Shown piece by piece: positions 41,933-51,811 of a stretch of 64,000 nt of DNA (positions are counted from its first letter, which is position 1; every line of letters starts with the position of its first letter). Origin of the DNA: QVMG01 sp032073245 (GTDB lineage: Bacteria > Bacteroidota > Bacteroidia > Bacteroidales > Tannerellaceae); NCBI GenBank assembly GCA_032073245.1, contig DAMANX010000003.1, positions 124,001 through 188,000 of the forward strand. Reading direction: 5' to 3'. A model generated the notes under the pieces. It was not told the origin of the DNA. It saw only the letters and a list, made by a program, of their open reading frames with translations, and ran no database searches. Position numbers and translations under genes: made by a program.

Positions 41933-42454
41933 TTAAAATCCAAATGTGTATCCCACACTATAAAATAATCGATTACCGTAAGGTGAATCATCATTCTGAG
42001 CTACGTCATATTGGATCATTGCAGTAACTGGACCCAATCGAACACCGGCACCCACAAGACATACCGGAATAAACTTCTCATCTTTTATTTTCTCATTTGT
42101 TACTCTGTATTCAACGCTTCTCCACATTCTATTAATTTCGGGCTGCACTTGAAGAACAATGTAAGGTATCGGATAAAATCTGCCATAAAGGTTAAAGCCC
42201 AGATAATTATTGGTTTGCTTAAATTGATCATTATCGTATTTCTGGCTATAATGTGAATATGTAAAGCCTGCACCTGCATTTAGATATTGGGAAAAGTTAT
42301 ATCCCACTTGCGGAGCAATATTCACCAACGTATAATCACCGAATTGAAGTCCAAGCCCACCACCAAAGGTCAATCGGCTCGGTTGAAATTGTGCCTGAGC
42401 TGTGAAACACATACCGCCAATAAATATACACAATAGTAAGATTATCTTTTTCAT
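41933..42454 (-). CDS. Outer-membrane beta-barrel protein (porin-family fold)
   Basis: A 173-aa protein with a signal peptide ending near MCFTAQA (about residue 21). Alternating strands follow (LTFGGGLGLQFGDYTLVNIA, GFNLYGRFYPIPYIVLQVQP) and the last residue is Phe (SVGYTFGF), the outer-membrane insertion signature. An 8-stranded OmpX-like barrel is likely. No partner is evident; array C lies downstream. Role unknown. Confidence 0.85.
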   Translation of the reverse strand: MKKIILLLCIFIGGMCFTAQAQFQPSRLTFGGGLGLQFGDYTLVNIAPQVGYNFSQYLNAGAGFTYSHYSQKYDNDQFKQTNNYLGFNLYGRFYPIPYIVLQVQPEINRMWRSVEYRVTNEKIKDEKFIPVCLVGAGVRLGPVTAMIQYDVAQNDDSPYGNRLFYSVGYTFGF

Positions 42455-42543
42455 ATCAGATTATTTAATAATTACAATATTACTGATTTTCAATTACCCT
42501 TACAAATAGAAACGTTTTAGATAAAGAATTGTTCTAAAAATAA

Positions 42544-42551
42544 TATATTTG
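42544..42551 (+). promoter_or_regulatory. Promoter -7 element of the ORF6N gene
   Basis: TATATTTG, a full TAnnTTTG match 30 nt before ATG 42581. Confidence 0.5.
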
Positions 42552-42580
42552 TAGATTCATAAACCTTAAATAATCTTACT

Positions 42581-43180
42581 ATGGAAATCCAGATTATACA
42601 AAACAAAATTTATGAGATAAGAGGGCAACGGGTCATGTTGGATTCTGATTTGGCGGAATTATATGGTGTTGAAACCAGAATTCTAAATCAAGCAGTAAAA
42701 CGAAATTCACAACGATTTCCTTCTGATTTCATGTTTCAACTCACTCAATATGAAGAAGATAGTTTGAGATCACAAATTGTGATCTCAAACCAAAGTGAAA
42801 ATAATGAAATTTTAAAGTCACAAATTGTGACTTCAAACAAAGGAGGAAGAAGATACTCCTCACAAGTATTTACCGAACACGGCGTTACTATGCTCTCAAG
42901 CGTCCTACGCAGTCATACAGCCATCGAAATCAACATTCAGATTGTCCGGGCATTTATTGCCTTACGCCAATTGGTATTAGATAACAGACAAGTAATTGAA
43001 CAATTAAGCGACGTTCAAAAACAAATAAAAATCCTTCAGGAAGATATAGAAAGCCTATCCAAAGACCATGAAAACTATGAGCAACATTTTGATGATATAT
43101 ACATTGCCTTAGCAGAACTTGCCAAACAGGATAAAACCAAGCAAAAAACTCCATTACCCAAAGTTGGATATGTAAAGTAG
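42581..43180 (+). CDS. ORF6N-domain protein
   Basis: A 199-aa protein. The ORF6N domain (about residues 5-95) begins IQNKIYEIRGQRVMLDSDLA, then ELYGVETRILNQAVKRN and FTEHGVTMLSSVLRS. This domain is best known from phage and poxvirus-type DNA-binding antirepressor-like proteins and is common as a single chromosomal gene in Bacteroidales. A C-terminal coiled coil spans about 140-180 (VIEQLSDVQKQIKILQEDIE). The segment between the conserved blocks carries two near-identical peptides, RSQIVIS and KSQIVTS, whose DNA is palindromic. It is probably DNA-binding; target unknown. Confidence 0.88.
   Translation: MEIQIIQNKIYEIRGQRVMLDSDLAELYGVETRILNQAVKRNSQRFPSDFMFQLTQYEEDSLRSQIVISNQSENNEILKSQIVTSNKGGRRYSSQVFTEHGVTMLSSVLRSHTAIEINIQIVRAFIALRQLVLDNRQVIEQLSDVQKQIKILQEDIESLSKDHENYEQHFDDIYIALAELAKQDKTKQKTPLPKVGYVK
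42762..42790. repeat. 29-bp palindrome inside the ORF6N gene
   Basis: GTTTGAGATCACAA, a single A, then TTGTGATCTCAAAC: perfect 14-bp arms. Confidence 0.85.
42815..42833. repeat. 19-bp palindrome inside the ORF6N gene
   Basis: AAGTCACAA, A, TTGTGACTT: 9-bp perfect arms sharing the TCACAAATTGTGA core with the larger palindrome, centres 48 bp apart. Confidence 0.8.
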
Positions 43181-43199
43181 TTCGCATTGAATAAATAAC

Positions 43200-43207
43200 T
43201 AACTTTG
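43200..43207 (+). promoter_or_regulatory. Promoter -7 element of leuS
   Basis: TAACTTTG, a full TAnnTTTG match 67 nt before ATG 43274. Confidence 0.45.
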
Positions 43208-43273
43208 TGGCTTGTAAAATGATGAGGGTAAAAAATAAATACCCGGATTGTATTATTAGAAGAAAATAGTAAA

Positions 43274-46114
43274 ATGGAGTACAATTTCAGAGAAATTGAG
43301 AAAAAATGGCACCAATATTGGGAAGCCAATCAGGTTTACAAAGTAACGGAAGATAAAAGTAAACCTAAATACTACGTGTTGGATATGTTTCCTTACCCAT
43401 CAGGGGCAGGCCTACATGTAGGTCATCCTCTCGGTTACATAGCCTCTGATATTTTTACCCGATATAAAAGACTACAAGGATTCAATGTATTGCATCCGAT
43501 GGGTTATGACGCCTACGGATTGCCCGCCGAACAATATGCCATACAAACCGGACAACACCCGGCAATTACTACCGAAAAGAATATCCAACGTTACCGCGTA
43601 CAAATGGATAAGATCGGATTCAGCTTTGACTGGAGCCGTGAAATACGTACATCCGAACCGGAATATTATCATTGGACACAATGGGCATTTATCAAAATGT
43701 TCAAAAGCTACTACTGTTACGACGAACAACAGGCACGTCCGATTGAAGAATTGATCCAGGCCTTCGAACAAGTAGGAACCGGAGGCGGACTGAATGTAGC
43801 CAACGGAGGCAAATACTCATTCACTGCCGAAGAATGGGAAGCAATGAGTGAAAAGGAAAAACAGGAAGTATTGCTGGATTTCCGGATTGCCTACCTGGGT
43901 GATACGATGGTAAACTGGTGTGCCGACCTAGGTACCGTATTGGCAAATGACGAGGTAATCAACGGTGTATCAGAACGAGGCGGTTATCCGGTGGAACAAA
44001 AGATGATGCGTCAATGGTGTCTGCGTGTATCTGCTTATTCACAACGCTTATTGGACGGATTAGATACCATCGACTGGACAGAATCACTGAAAGAAACCCA
44101 ACGCTACTGGATAGGCCGGAGCGAAGGCGCGGAAATGCAGTTCAAAGTAAAAGATTCGGATGTTGAATTTACTATATTTACCACTCGTGCCGATACTATT
44201 TTTGGTGTCACTTTTATGGTATTAGCTCCCGAAAGCGAGTTAGTAGATATACTGACCACTGCAGATCAGAAAGCAGCAGTAGAAGCCTACAAAGCCGCAA
44301 CCAAAAAGAAAACTGAACGGGAAAGAATGGCTGAAAAGAAAGTAACTGGTGTTTTCTCCGGTTCGTATGCCATCAATCCGTTGACCGGAGAAGCGATCCC
44401 CGTATGGATCAGCGATTATGTACTGGCAGGATACGGAACAGGAGCAATTATGGCTGTACCGGGTCATGACAGCCGTGATTATGCTTTTGCTAAACATTTC
44501 AATCTGCCAATCATTCCGTTGATAGAAGGATGTGATATATCGGAAGAAAGCTTTGATGCCAAAGAAGGTATCATGACGAACTCACCCCAGCCCGGAAAAG
44601 GAATGGAAGGAGGTTTGGTATTAAACGGATTGGAAGTAAAAGAAGCTATTGCTAAAACCAAACAATATGTAGAAGAAAAAGGATTGGGTAAAGTAAAAGT
44701 TAACTATCGTTTGCGCGATGCTATCTTCAGCCGTCAACGTTATTGGGGTGAACCATTCCCGGTATATTATGATGCGAATGGCCTGCCACAAATGCTGCCA
44801 TTAGAGAAGTTACCTCTGAAGTTACCGGAAGTAGACCGATTCTTACCTACAGCTGCCGGTGATCCTCCTTTAGGTAATGCTACCGTTTGGGCTTGGGATA
44901 TCGTCAACGAAGAAGTAGTTGAAACATCCCGGATCGACAATAAAACAATCTTCCCATTGGAGTTAAATACGATGCCCGGTTTTGCCGGATCTTCCGCCTA
45001 TTACCTGCGTTATGAAGATCCGCATAACAATAAAGCATTAGTGGACAAAGATATCAACGCATACTGGCAAAACGTAGACCTCTATTTAGGAGGAACCGAA
45101 CATGCTACCGGTCATTTGATCTATAGCCGTTTCTGGAATAAATTCCTGTATGACCTGGGAATATCTCATAACGAAGAACCGTTCCAGAAACTGATCAACC
45201 AGGGTATGATCCAGGGACGTTCTAATTTTGTTTATCGTATTAACGGAACAAACAAATTCGTGTCCCTGAACCTTAAAGACCAATACGAAACCACCCAGCT
45301 GCATGTCGATGTAAATATCGTCAGCAACGATATATTAGATATTGACGCTTTCCGCAACTGGAACCCGGAATACAAAACTGCTGAGTTTATTCTGGAAGAT
45401 GATAAATACATATGCGGATGGGGTGTCGAAAAGATGTCTAAATCCTATCACAACGTAGTCAATCCGGACGTAATCGTCGATAAGTTCGGAGCAGACACAC
45501 TGCGTTTATACGAAATGTTCTTAGGCCCATTAGAGCAATCCAAACCCTGGGATACAAACGGTATAGACGGCGTTCATCGTTTTCTGAAAAAGACATGGGG
45601 ATTATTCTACAGCCGGGAAGGAAATTTCCAGGTAACAGAAGAAAAACCTACAGCAGACGAACTGAAAGCATTACATAAACTAATCAAAAAGGTAACCTGG
45701 GATATCGAACATTTCTCATTCAATACATCCGTAAGTGCCTTTATGATCTGTATCAATGAACTGACAAGTTTGAAATGTTATAAGGAAGCCATTCTGGAAC
45801 CCTTACTGATAGTTCTCGCTCCTTTCGCACCCCACATTGCAGAAGAGTTGTGGCACGCATTAGGAAACAAAGACACTATTTGCCATACAGAATGGCCTCA
45901 ACATAACGAAGAATATCTGAAGGAAAACAGCGTAACATACGCCATCTCATTCAACGGGAAAGCCCGTTTCAATCTGGAATTACCGGCTGATATGAATAAA
46001 GAAGATGTTGAAAAAGCAGCGCTTAGCCATGAGAATTCCGCTAAGTGGATGGACGGTAAAACACCTAAAAAGGTGATTGTCGTACCTGGGAAAATTGTTA
46101 ACATCGTGGTTTAA
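43274..46114 (+). CDS. leuS: Leucyl-tRNA synthetase
   Basis: A 946-aa class I synthetase charging tRNA-Leu. PSGAGLHVGHPLGY has the HIGH motif at 48-51. The editing (CP1) domain is inserted at about 240-450, with its T-rich FTTRADTIFGVTF and the GHDSRDYAF segment. KMSKS lies at 720-724, and the anticodon-binding and C-terminal domains follow. Slightly longer than E. coli LeuRS (860 aa), as is usual in Bacteroidota. The last base of its TAA is the first base of the YitT gene's ATG. Confidence 0.97.
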   Translation: MEYNFREIEKKWHQYWEANQVYKVTEDKSKPKYYVLDMFPYPSGAGLHVGHPLGYIASDIFTRYKRLQGFNVLHPMGYDAYGLPAEQYAIQTGQHPAITTEKNIQRYRVQMDKIGFSFDWSREIRTSEPEYYHWTQWAFIKMFKSYYCYDEQQARPIEELIQAFEQVGTGGGLNVANGGKYSFTAEEWEAMSEKEKQEVLLDFRIAYLGDTMVNWCADLGTVLANDEVINGVSERGGYPVEQKMMRQWCLRVSAYSQRLLDGLDTIDWTESLKETQRYWIGRSEGAEMQFKVKDSDVEFTIFTTRADTIFGVTFMVLAPESELVDILTTADQKAAVEAYKAATKKKTERERMAEKKVTGVFSGSYAINPLTGEAIPVWISDYVLAGYGTGAIMAVPGHDSRDYAFAKHFNLPIIPLIEGCDISEESFDAKEGIMTNSPQPGKGMEGGLVLNGLEVKEAIAKTKQYVEEKGLGKVKVNYRLRDAIFSRQRYWGEPFPVYYDANGLPQMLPLEKLPLKLPEVDRFLPTAAGDPPLGNATVWAWDIVNEEVVETSRIDNKTIFPLELNTMPGFAGSSAYYLRYEDPHNNKALVDKDINAYWQNVDLYLGGTEHATGHLIYSRFWNKFLYDLGISHNEEPFQKLINQGMIQGRSNFVYRINGTNKFVSLNLKDQYETTQLHVDVNIVSNDILDIDAFRNWNPEYKTAEFILEDDKYICGWGVEKMSKSYHNVVNPDVIVDKFGADTLRLYEMFLGPLEQSKPWDTNGIDGVHRFLKKTWGLFYSREGNFQVTEEKPTADELKALHKLIKKVTWDIEHFSFNTSVSAFMICINELTSLKCYKEAILEPLLIVLAPFAPHIAEELWHALGNKDTICHTEWPQHNEEYLKENSVTYAISFNGKARFNLELPADMNKEDVEKAALSHENSAKWMDGKTPKKVIVVPGKIVNIVV

Positions 46115-46989
46115 TGGGCAAAAAACGTTTTAAAAAAATTTACCATTCCTCGCAGGACTATATCATCATATTTCTTGGTACAGTCCTGTATGGATTTGGT
46201 TTTAATGGATTTATTCTTTCCAACGAAATCGTAACCGGAGGAGTAAGTGGTATAAGTGCCTTAATATACTTTGCCACTAATATTCCGGTTTCTGTTTCTT
46301 ACTTTGTTATTAATGTTATCCTTTTAGCTTTTGCTTTTAAGATCCTTGGATTCAAATTTCTGATCAAGACTATCTTTGGTGTAATATCTTTATCCCTTTC
46401 TCTTTCGTTCTTTGAATGGTTATTAGGAGGTGTACCGATTATCAAGGATCAGGTATTTATGTCTATTATCTTGGGAGGTGCTATATGTGGTACCGGTTTA
46501 GGACTTATATTTTCTGCAAATGGTAGCACCGGAGGAACAGATATTCTGGCTGCTATTATTAACAAATATAAAAATGTATCTATTGGCACTGGCCTTTTGA
46601 TATTTGACTTTATCATCATTAGTAGTTCTTTTCTGATATTCCATAATGTAGATAAAATTGTCTTTGGTTTTGTGGAAATGGTTATTAGTAATTACATGCT
46701 TGACAGGATCATTAATGGCAATCGTCAATCTGTTCAATTCCTTATATTTTCACAGAAATATGATGAAATTGTAGAACGTATCCTTCGTGATATGGATAGA
46801 GGATGTACTCTATTGAATGGTGAAGGAGGGTATTCAAAACGCCCAATTAAAGTGATTGTTTTAGTAGTCAAGAAATCAGAATCCTTAACTATCTTCCGTA
46901 TTGTTAAGGAAATAGATCCACAAGCCTTTATATCACAAAGTGTCGTTCGTGGGGTCTTTGGAGAAGGTTTTGATCCGATTAAAACATAG
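46114..46989 (+). CDS. YitT-family membrane protein (DUF161/DUF2179)
   Basis: A 291-aa protein with five to six hydrophobic helices in the first 200 residues (YIIIFLGTVLYGFGFNGFIL onward), including GGVSGISALIYF and GSTGGTDILAAII repeats typical of the YitT halves. A cytoplasmic DUF2179 domain is at the C-terminus (GCTLLNGEGGYSKRPIKVIV). It overlaps leuS by 1 nt and is probably co-transcribed. The family is a putative transporter with no agreed substrate. Its stop is 2 nt from the convergent GT2 gene. Confidence 0.9.
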   Translation: MGKKRFKKIYHSSQDYIIIFLGTVLYGFGFNGFILSNEIVTGGVSGISALIYFATNIPVSVSYFVINVILLAFAFKILGFKFLIKTIFGVISLSLSLSFFEWLLGGVPIIKDQVFMSIILGGAICGTGLGLIFSANGSTGGTDILAAIINKYKNVSIGTGLLIFDFIIISSSFLIFHNVDKIVFGFVEMVISNYMLDRIINGNRQSVQFLIFSQKYDEIVERILRDMDRGCTLLNGEGGYSKRPIKVIVLVVKKSESLTIFRIVKEIDPQAFISQSVVRGVFGEGFDPIKT

Positions 46990-46991
46990 TA

Positions 46992-47732
46992 TCACTCTAA
47001 AATAGCATATTTTTTAATCTTCATTTTATGAAGAGCATATTGACATGCTACACCAAGAACTCCGAAACCATATACCATACTATTATATAGTTTAATAGAA
47101 GAAGCTTCCGGAAAATATTTGGTAGGACATGTTATTTCTGCTATATCATAGCCCCTATAACATATTTGAGCAATAATCTGATTGTCAAAAACAAAATTAT
47201 CTGAACATAGATGGTAATTTATATTCTTTAATACTTCCCCTGAGAAAGCCCTATACCCGGTATGATATTCAGACAATTTATTTCTCATTAAGGTATTCTG
47301 TATAAAAGTAAGAATTCGATTAGCAATATATTTATAATATGGCATTCCTCCTTTTAGAGCTCCTTTACCCAAGATTCTGGATCCGAATACTACTTTGTAA
47401 ACATCATCTGCTATCAGATAAGCCATAGAATGGATAAGTTTAGGAGTATATTGATAATCCGGATGAAGCATGATAATTATATCCGAATTAATATCTAATG
47501 CTTTATCATAACATGTTTTCTGATTTCCTCCATAGCCTTTATTTATTTCATGAGGAATAACATATTGAATACCTATTTGTTTTGCTTTGTCAATTGTATT
47601 ATCCCTACTTCTATCATCTACTAAAATTACATGATCTACAATATCAAAAGGTATCTCATTATAAGTCTTTTCAACCGTTTTTTCTGCATTATATGCAGGC
47701 ATTACTACTGTTACAATCTTACCGTCTATCAT
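46992..47732 (-). CDS. Dolichyl-phosphate-mannose-synthase-like glycosyltransferase family 2
   Basis: A 246-aa GT2 enzyme with no membrane helix of its own. VVMPAYNAEKTVEKTYNEIP is at the start, VDDRSRDNT near residue 38, HPDYQY near 93 (metal site), and a C-terminal GYDIAEITCPTKYFPEASS segment follows. The DPM1-like pattern suggests transfer of a sugar to a polyprenyl phosphate. The upstream GT-C-like membrane gene overlaps by 14 nt and could use that lipid-linked sugar; this pairing is inferred. Confidence 0.88.
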   Translation of the reverse strand: MIDGKIVTVVMPAYNAEKTVEKTYNEIPFDIVDHVILVDDRSRDNTIDKAKQIGIQYVIPHEINKGYGGNQKTCYDKALDINSDIIIMLHPDYQYTPKLIHSMAYLIADDVYKVVFGSRILGKGALKGGMPYYKYIANRILTFIQNTLMRNKLSEYHTGYRAFSGEVLKNINYHLCSDNFVFDNQIIAQICYRGYDIAEITCPTKYFPEASSIKLYNSMVYGFGVLGVACQYALHKMKIKKYAILE

Positions 47733-48834
47733 TTGTATAAGCTATTACTTTTAATAAGAAAGGAAAACAAAATATATAGTATGAAATATCAGCTCCAGCA
47801 TTTAGATAACCATCTATACCATTTTCAGAAATTGCATATATAAAATGTCCAGTAATGGTAAGAAAAAGCAAAATTCCACCATAATATATCACATCAATAA
47901 ATCTTTTACAGAAAAAGCCTAGTAGAACTGAGAATCCTATAAAACAAAGAACCAACCAAAAAGGCATTAATACAGAAGATTGGGTAATAAAAGGATTCAT
48001 TTCCTTGAACGCTTCCGGATCCATCATTATAAAAGGAATAAAGGATAGAATAAAAGAAATTATAAAACATAATCCCCATTTCGTTAATTTCCAGAAATTC
48101 ATCCTTTCATGAATTAAAACATAAATACCCCATAAAATAAGTACTATAGCAAATACTGTACGGGTAGAAGTAAGCAAACCTCCAATAATTGCCAATAAAT
48201 AAAATTCTCCATTAGTCTTTTTATTCAAGTCTTTAAGACTAAATATAAAAAAGGCAAATAAGCAAGAATTTAAGAAAATAGTACTACGAGCAAATATTTC
48301 CCAATATATAGCTAATGAAGAAAATAAAAGCAAAACCATTAAAAAAAGAGCTTTTCTTTCTTTTTTATAAATATAATATAACCATAGTAGAACACCTGTA
48401 ATAGCCATATATCCTATTTCTCCTATCAAATAAAAAGGATAAGACAAAATGAAGTAAAAAGGCATAGGTCCAGGATAATTACCATTAATACCTTGTGCAC
48501 TATAAGGATATATATTTTGAGATACCGCATCCCAAAATACCTGTATCATCTCCCATCTATCTACATTCAGGCTTTCTTTTGGAATAAAAGCAAGGACTAT
48601 ACCGCAACACACAGTATAACCAACTATTAATACAATCAGAAGCTTTCCCGAAATGGCTAATTTGTACTTATAGAATTTATCAAATACTATATATGAAAAT
48701 ATCAAATATACTGCCAGAGAAAGAAGAGAGGCAATTAACGAAATCCTATACAGGTACTTAAAATAAAACAATGCATTGATCGTTAAGTATAGTATAGAAG
48801 CAATATATTTTTGAGATTTAGAATAAAGAAACAT
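47719..48834 (-). CDS. Multi-spanning membrane protein, GT-C-like
   Basis: A 371-aa protein with about 10-11 predicted membrane helices. The first periplasmic loop contains NVDRWEMIQVFWDAV, with an acidic residue where GT-C enzymes place their catalytic Asp, then an NIYPYSAQGINGNYPGPMPF segment like those of GT87-type mannosyltransferases. I cannot assign a family with certainty. It overlaps the polyprenyl-sugar GT2 gene by 14 nt, which supports a role in adding a sugar from a lipid donor. A promoter-like TACATTTG is at 48859-48866. Confidence 0.72.
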   Translation of the reverse strand: MFLYSKSQKYIASILYLTINALFYFKYLYRISLIASLLSLAVYLIFSYIVFDKFYKYKLAISGKLLIVLIVGYTVCCGIVLAFIPKESLNVDRWEMIQVFWDAVSQNIYPYSAQGINGNYPGPMPFYFILSYPFYLIGEIGYMAITGVLLWLYYIYKKERKALFLMVLLLFSSLAIYWEIFARSTIFLNSCLFAFFIFSLKDLNKKTNGEFYLLAIIGGLLTSTRTVFAIVLILWGIYVLIHERMNFWKLTKWGLCFIISFILSFIPFIMMDPEAFKEMNPFITQSSVLMPFWLVLCFIGFSVLLGFFCKRFIDVIYYGGILLFLTITGHFIYAISENGIDGYLNAGADISYYIFCFPFLLKVIAYTNDRR

Positions 48835-48843
48835 ATTCTATCT

Positions 48844-48851
48844 TATTTTTG
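48844..48851 (+). promoter_or_regulatory. Promoter -7 element of rdgB/porZ
   Basis: TATTTTTG, a full TAnnTTTG match 42 nt before ATG 48893. Confidence 0.45.
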
Positions 48852-48858
48852 TAAAGCA

Positions 48859-48866
48859 CAAATGTA
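48859..48866 (-). promoter_or_regulatory. Promoter -7 element of the GT-C-like/GT2 pair
   Basis: The minus strand reads TACATTTG, a full match 25 nt before ATG 48834. Its transcript would overlap that of rdgB at the 5' end. Confidence 0.45.
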
Positions 48867-48892
48867 TACATTTTATCTATCAATATAACGTG

Positions 48893-49483
48893 ATGATTAA
48901 GAAACTAGTATTTGCAACCAATAATAAACATAAACTGGAAGAGGTATCATCCATACTTCCTGACTCAATTCATTTAATAAGTTTAGCTGATATAAACTGC
49001 GATGAAGATATTCCCGAAACAGCTGATACATTAGAAGGAAATGCTCTCTTAAAAGCCAGATATGTAAAAGTAAAGTATGGTTATGATTGTTTTGCTGACG
49101 ATACCGGTTTGGAAGTAGAGGCATTGGATAATGCTCCCGGTGTATTTTCTGCCCGTTATGCAGGACCTGAACATGATGCAGAAGCTAATATGAACAAATT
49201 ATTAAATGCGTTAAAAGGAAAAGAAAATAGAAAAGCCCGTTTTCGGACTTCAATCGCTTTAATCCTGGATAATAAAGAATACCTTTTTGATGGCATTATT
49301 AATGGATCTATTATAGATGAGAAAAAAGGGAATGCCGGTTTTGGTTATGATCCTATCTTTAAACCTGACAACTATGATCTTACTTTTGCCGAATTAGGTA
49401 ATGATATAAAAAATAAAATAAGTCACAGGGCTCTAGCTGTAAAAGAGTTAGTTGCTTTTCTATCCACTTTATCCGAAAAATAA
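48893..49483 (+). CDS. rdgB: Non-canonical purine NTP pyrophosphatase (RdgB/HAM1)
   Basis: A 196-aa cytosolic enzyme that hydrolyses dITP, ITP and XTP to monophosphates, cleaning the nucleotide pool. LVFATNNKHKLEEV at the start, FADDTGLEVEALDNAPGVFS near residue 65 (catalytic Asp and Ser-binding loop), GFGYDPIF near 147 and ISHRALAVKEL at the end are all family-typical. ATG 48893 is used rather than the GTG at 48890. The porZ ATG follows its stop by 0 nt, so the two share a transcript. Confidence 0.96.
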   Translation: MIKKLVFATNNKHKLEEVSSILPDSIHLISLADINCDEDIPETADTLEGNALLKARYVKVKYGYDCFADDTGLEVEALDNAPGVFSARYAGPEHDAEANMNKLLNALKGKENRKARFRTSIALILDNKEYLFDGIINGSIIDEKKGNAGFGYDPIFKPDNYDLTFAELGNDIKNKISHRALAVKELVAFLSTLSEK

Positions 49484-51799
49484 ATGAAACGATATATATA
49501 CATTCTGTTATTTCCTATTTTATTTGTTGCCCTGTGCTCTGCACAAGGAACGGGAACATGGAAATCATATATGGCTTATTATACTACGACAGCTGTAGCA
49601 GAAGCTCCAAACAATGTATTTGCTATAGCTAATGGTTCACTATACAGTTATGGTAAAGAAGATAAAAGTATTCATACCTATGTAAAAGAAGAATATGGAT
49701 TAAGTGATACACAAATTACTCATATAGGTTATAATTCGAAAGTAAAGAAACTGTTAATTACCTATTCAAATGGAAATATAGACTTACTAGATGAAGATGG
49801 CGTTTATAATATATCTTATCTGATGAAGATTATTAATATTCAAAATAAGGATATTAATAGTATATATTTTAATGGGAAGAATGCTTATTTAGCAACAGAA
49901 TTCGGCATTTTACTTATAGATATGGAAAAACAGGAAATCACAGATACTTATCGAATAAACCGTTCCATATATTCTACTTGTATTTATAACGATAATCTAT
50001 ATGCTGCCACCTCAGAAGGTATTATGTATGGTGCTTTAAGTAGTAACTTACTTGATATCCATAATTGGCATGATATGGAAAACATTACTCTTCCAGGCAT
50101 AGATAACGATAAAATAGATATTCGTCAAATAGCAGTTTTTCAGGATGTTTTATGTGCTTTCCAAAAAGAAAAAGGAGTATATTATAAAAATTCTAATAAC
50201 AACACTTTCGTTACTATAACTACCAATAATAACTTACAAAAGATGAAAGTGGAAAATGGTAAACTCTTAGCTTTCACAAATAATTCCGTCATCGTACATA
50301 ATTCACTGACAGATAAATATACGATGAATACAGGAACAATTCATGATATATCTTCTTTACAAGATGAAAATACTTTTTGGATAGCAGCAGACCACGAAGG
50401 CCTAAAAGGAATAAGAAAAAAAGGTAATGAATTTGAATCGGTTCTTTCAGGCATCACAATTGAAAGCCCTAAACGAGATTTAGCCGCATTTATGACTTTT
50501 TATAATCAAAAGCTTTTTGTAGCCGGAGGAGGACGCTGGACAAATCGTTCAGATAATCCGGGAACCTTTATGATTTATGATACCCAAGAAAAAAAATGGA
50601 CAAATTATGATGAAAATAAAATAGCACAGGAAAGTAAAATAAGATTTTCTGATGTAACCAGTATTGCTATAGATCCAAGTAATGAAAACCATTATTTTGC
50701 TTCAACCTGGGGTGAAGGAGTATTTGAGTTTAAAGATAATGAATTTGTTAAGTTATATAATTCAAACAACAGTTTACTTGAATCAGCGTCCAAAAGCAAT
50801 CCCAATAATTATGTTCGGGTAGAGGGGCTTATATTTGATAAAAACAATAATCTTTGGATGACAAATAGTTCAGTTCAAAATGGTATTAAAGTATTGCTTG
50901 CTGACGGTACGTGGAAATCTTACTACTTTGGCGCTTTGGATACACAACATGTTGTTGATAAAATATTAATAAGAAACAATAATCATAAATGGGTTAATAT
51001 TCTCCGGGGAGATAATACGGGTATATTAGTATTTGATGAAACATCAGATAAAACTGCACAATATTATGAAACATTTAAAACATCAAGTACAAGTGATGGT
51101 GTAATAAGTGCAAATACCTATTACTGTATGGTGGAAGATATGAATGGGCAAATATGGATAGGAACCAATTTAGGGCCGATTATCTGTTCTGCTCCGGATA
51201 GAGCATTAAATGATCCCGGTAATATGTCTGCAAATAGAATCATTCATGAACATGAGGATGGAACACGTACTATTTTTTTAGATGGAGAAAGTGTACGGGC
51301 TATTGCTGTAGATGGTGGAAATCGTAAATGGCTAGGTACTCAGAGTTCAGGTGTATTTATTGTATCTGAAGACGGTACTCAAATTATCGATCAGTTTACT
51401 GCAGAAACATCTCCTCTTCCATCAAATTATATTGAAAGTATAGCTATAGATCCTATTAGCGGAGAAGCATTTATTGGAACAGATAAAGGTATCGTTTCTT
51501 ATATGGGTGGAGCTACAAAAGGTGAAGAAAGTTATTCGGATGTATATGCTTTTCCTAATCCTGTACGACCAGAATTTCAGGATATGGTAACTATTACCGG
51601 TTTAAAAAAGGATAGCAATATAAAAATTACAGACGTGAGTGGTAACCTTATTATACAAGGTAAATCTCTTGGAGGACAATTTACCTGGGATTGCCGAAAA
51701 AAGAATGGAGAACGGGTATCTACCGGTATCTATCTTGTATTAGCTCATGAACCCCATCAAAGTGAAAGTGTTGTTACAAAAATAATGGTTGTCAAATAA
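49484..51799 (+). CDS. porZ: Type IX secretion system protein PorZ
   Basis: A 771-aa exported protein: signal peptide about 1-20 and an N-terminal propeller (GTGTWKSYMAYYTTTAVAEA, then repeated blades). A second propeller of two-component-regulator type follows (YYCMVEDMNGQIWIGTNLGP, AVDGGNRKWLGTQSSGVFIV), then a C-terminal T9SS sorting domain (YAFPNPVRP to MVVK). This domain order matches PorZ, which with PorU, PorV and PorQ forms the attachment complex that processes T9SS cargo at the cell surface. Pairing with rdgB is positional only. Confidence 0.92.
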   Translation: MKRYIYILLFPILFVALCSAQGTGTWKSYMAYYTTTAVAEAPNNVFAIANGSLYSYGKEDKSIHTYVKEEYGLSDTQITHIGYNSKVKKLLITYSNGNIDLLDEDGVYNISYLMKIINIQNKDINSIYFNGKNAYLATEFGILLIDMEKQEITDTYRINRSIYSTCIYNDNLYAATSEGIMYGALSSNLLDIHNWHDMENITLPGIDNDKIDIRQIAVFQDVLCAFQKEKGVYYKNSNNNTFVTITTNNNLQKMKVENGKLLAFTNNSVIVHNSLTDKYTMNTGTIHDISSLQDENTFWIAADHEGLKGIRKKGNEFESVLSGITIESPKRDLAAFMTFYNQKLFVAGGGRWTNRSDNPGTFMIYDTQEKKWTNYDENKIAQESKIRFSDVTSIAIDPSNENHYFASTWGEGVFEFKDNEFVKLYNSNNSLLESASKSNPNNYVRVEGLIFDKNNNLWMTNSSVQNGIKVLLADGTWKSYYFGALDTQHVVDKILIRNNNHKWVNILRGDNTGILVFDETSDKTAQYYETFKTSSTSDGVISANTYYCMVEDMNGQIWIGTNLGPIICSAPDRALNDPGNMSANRIIHEHEDGTRTIFLDGESVRAIAVDGGNRKWLGTQSSGVFIVSEDGTQIIDQFTAETSPLPSNYIESIAIDPISGEAFIGTDKGIVSYMGGATKGEESYSDVYAFPNPVRPEFQDMVTITGLKKDSNIKITDVSGNLIIQGKSLGGQFTWDCRKKNGERVSTGIYLVLAHEPHQSESVVTKIMVVK

Positions 51800-51811
51800 G
51801 CTCTGCAGGCT

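Noticed and set aside
46990..47732. Extension of the left-hand polysaccharide cluster
   Set aside because: The GT2/GT-C-like pair is 40 kb away, on its own promoter, and lacks flippase or polymerase neighbours.
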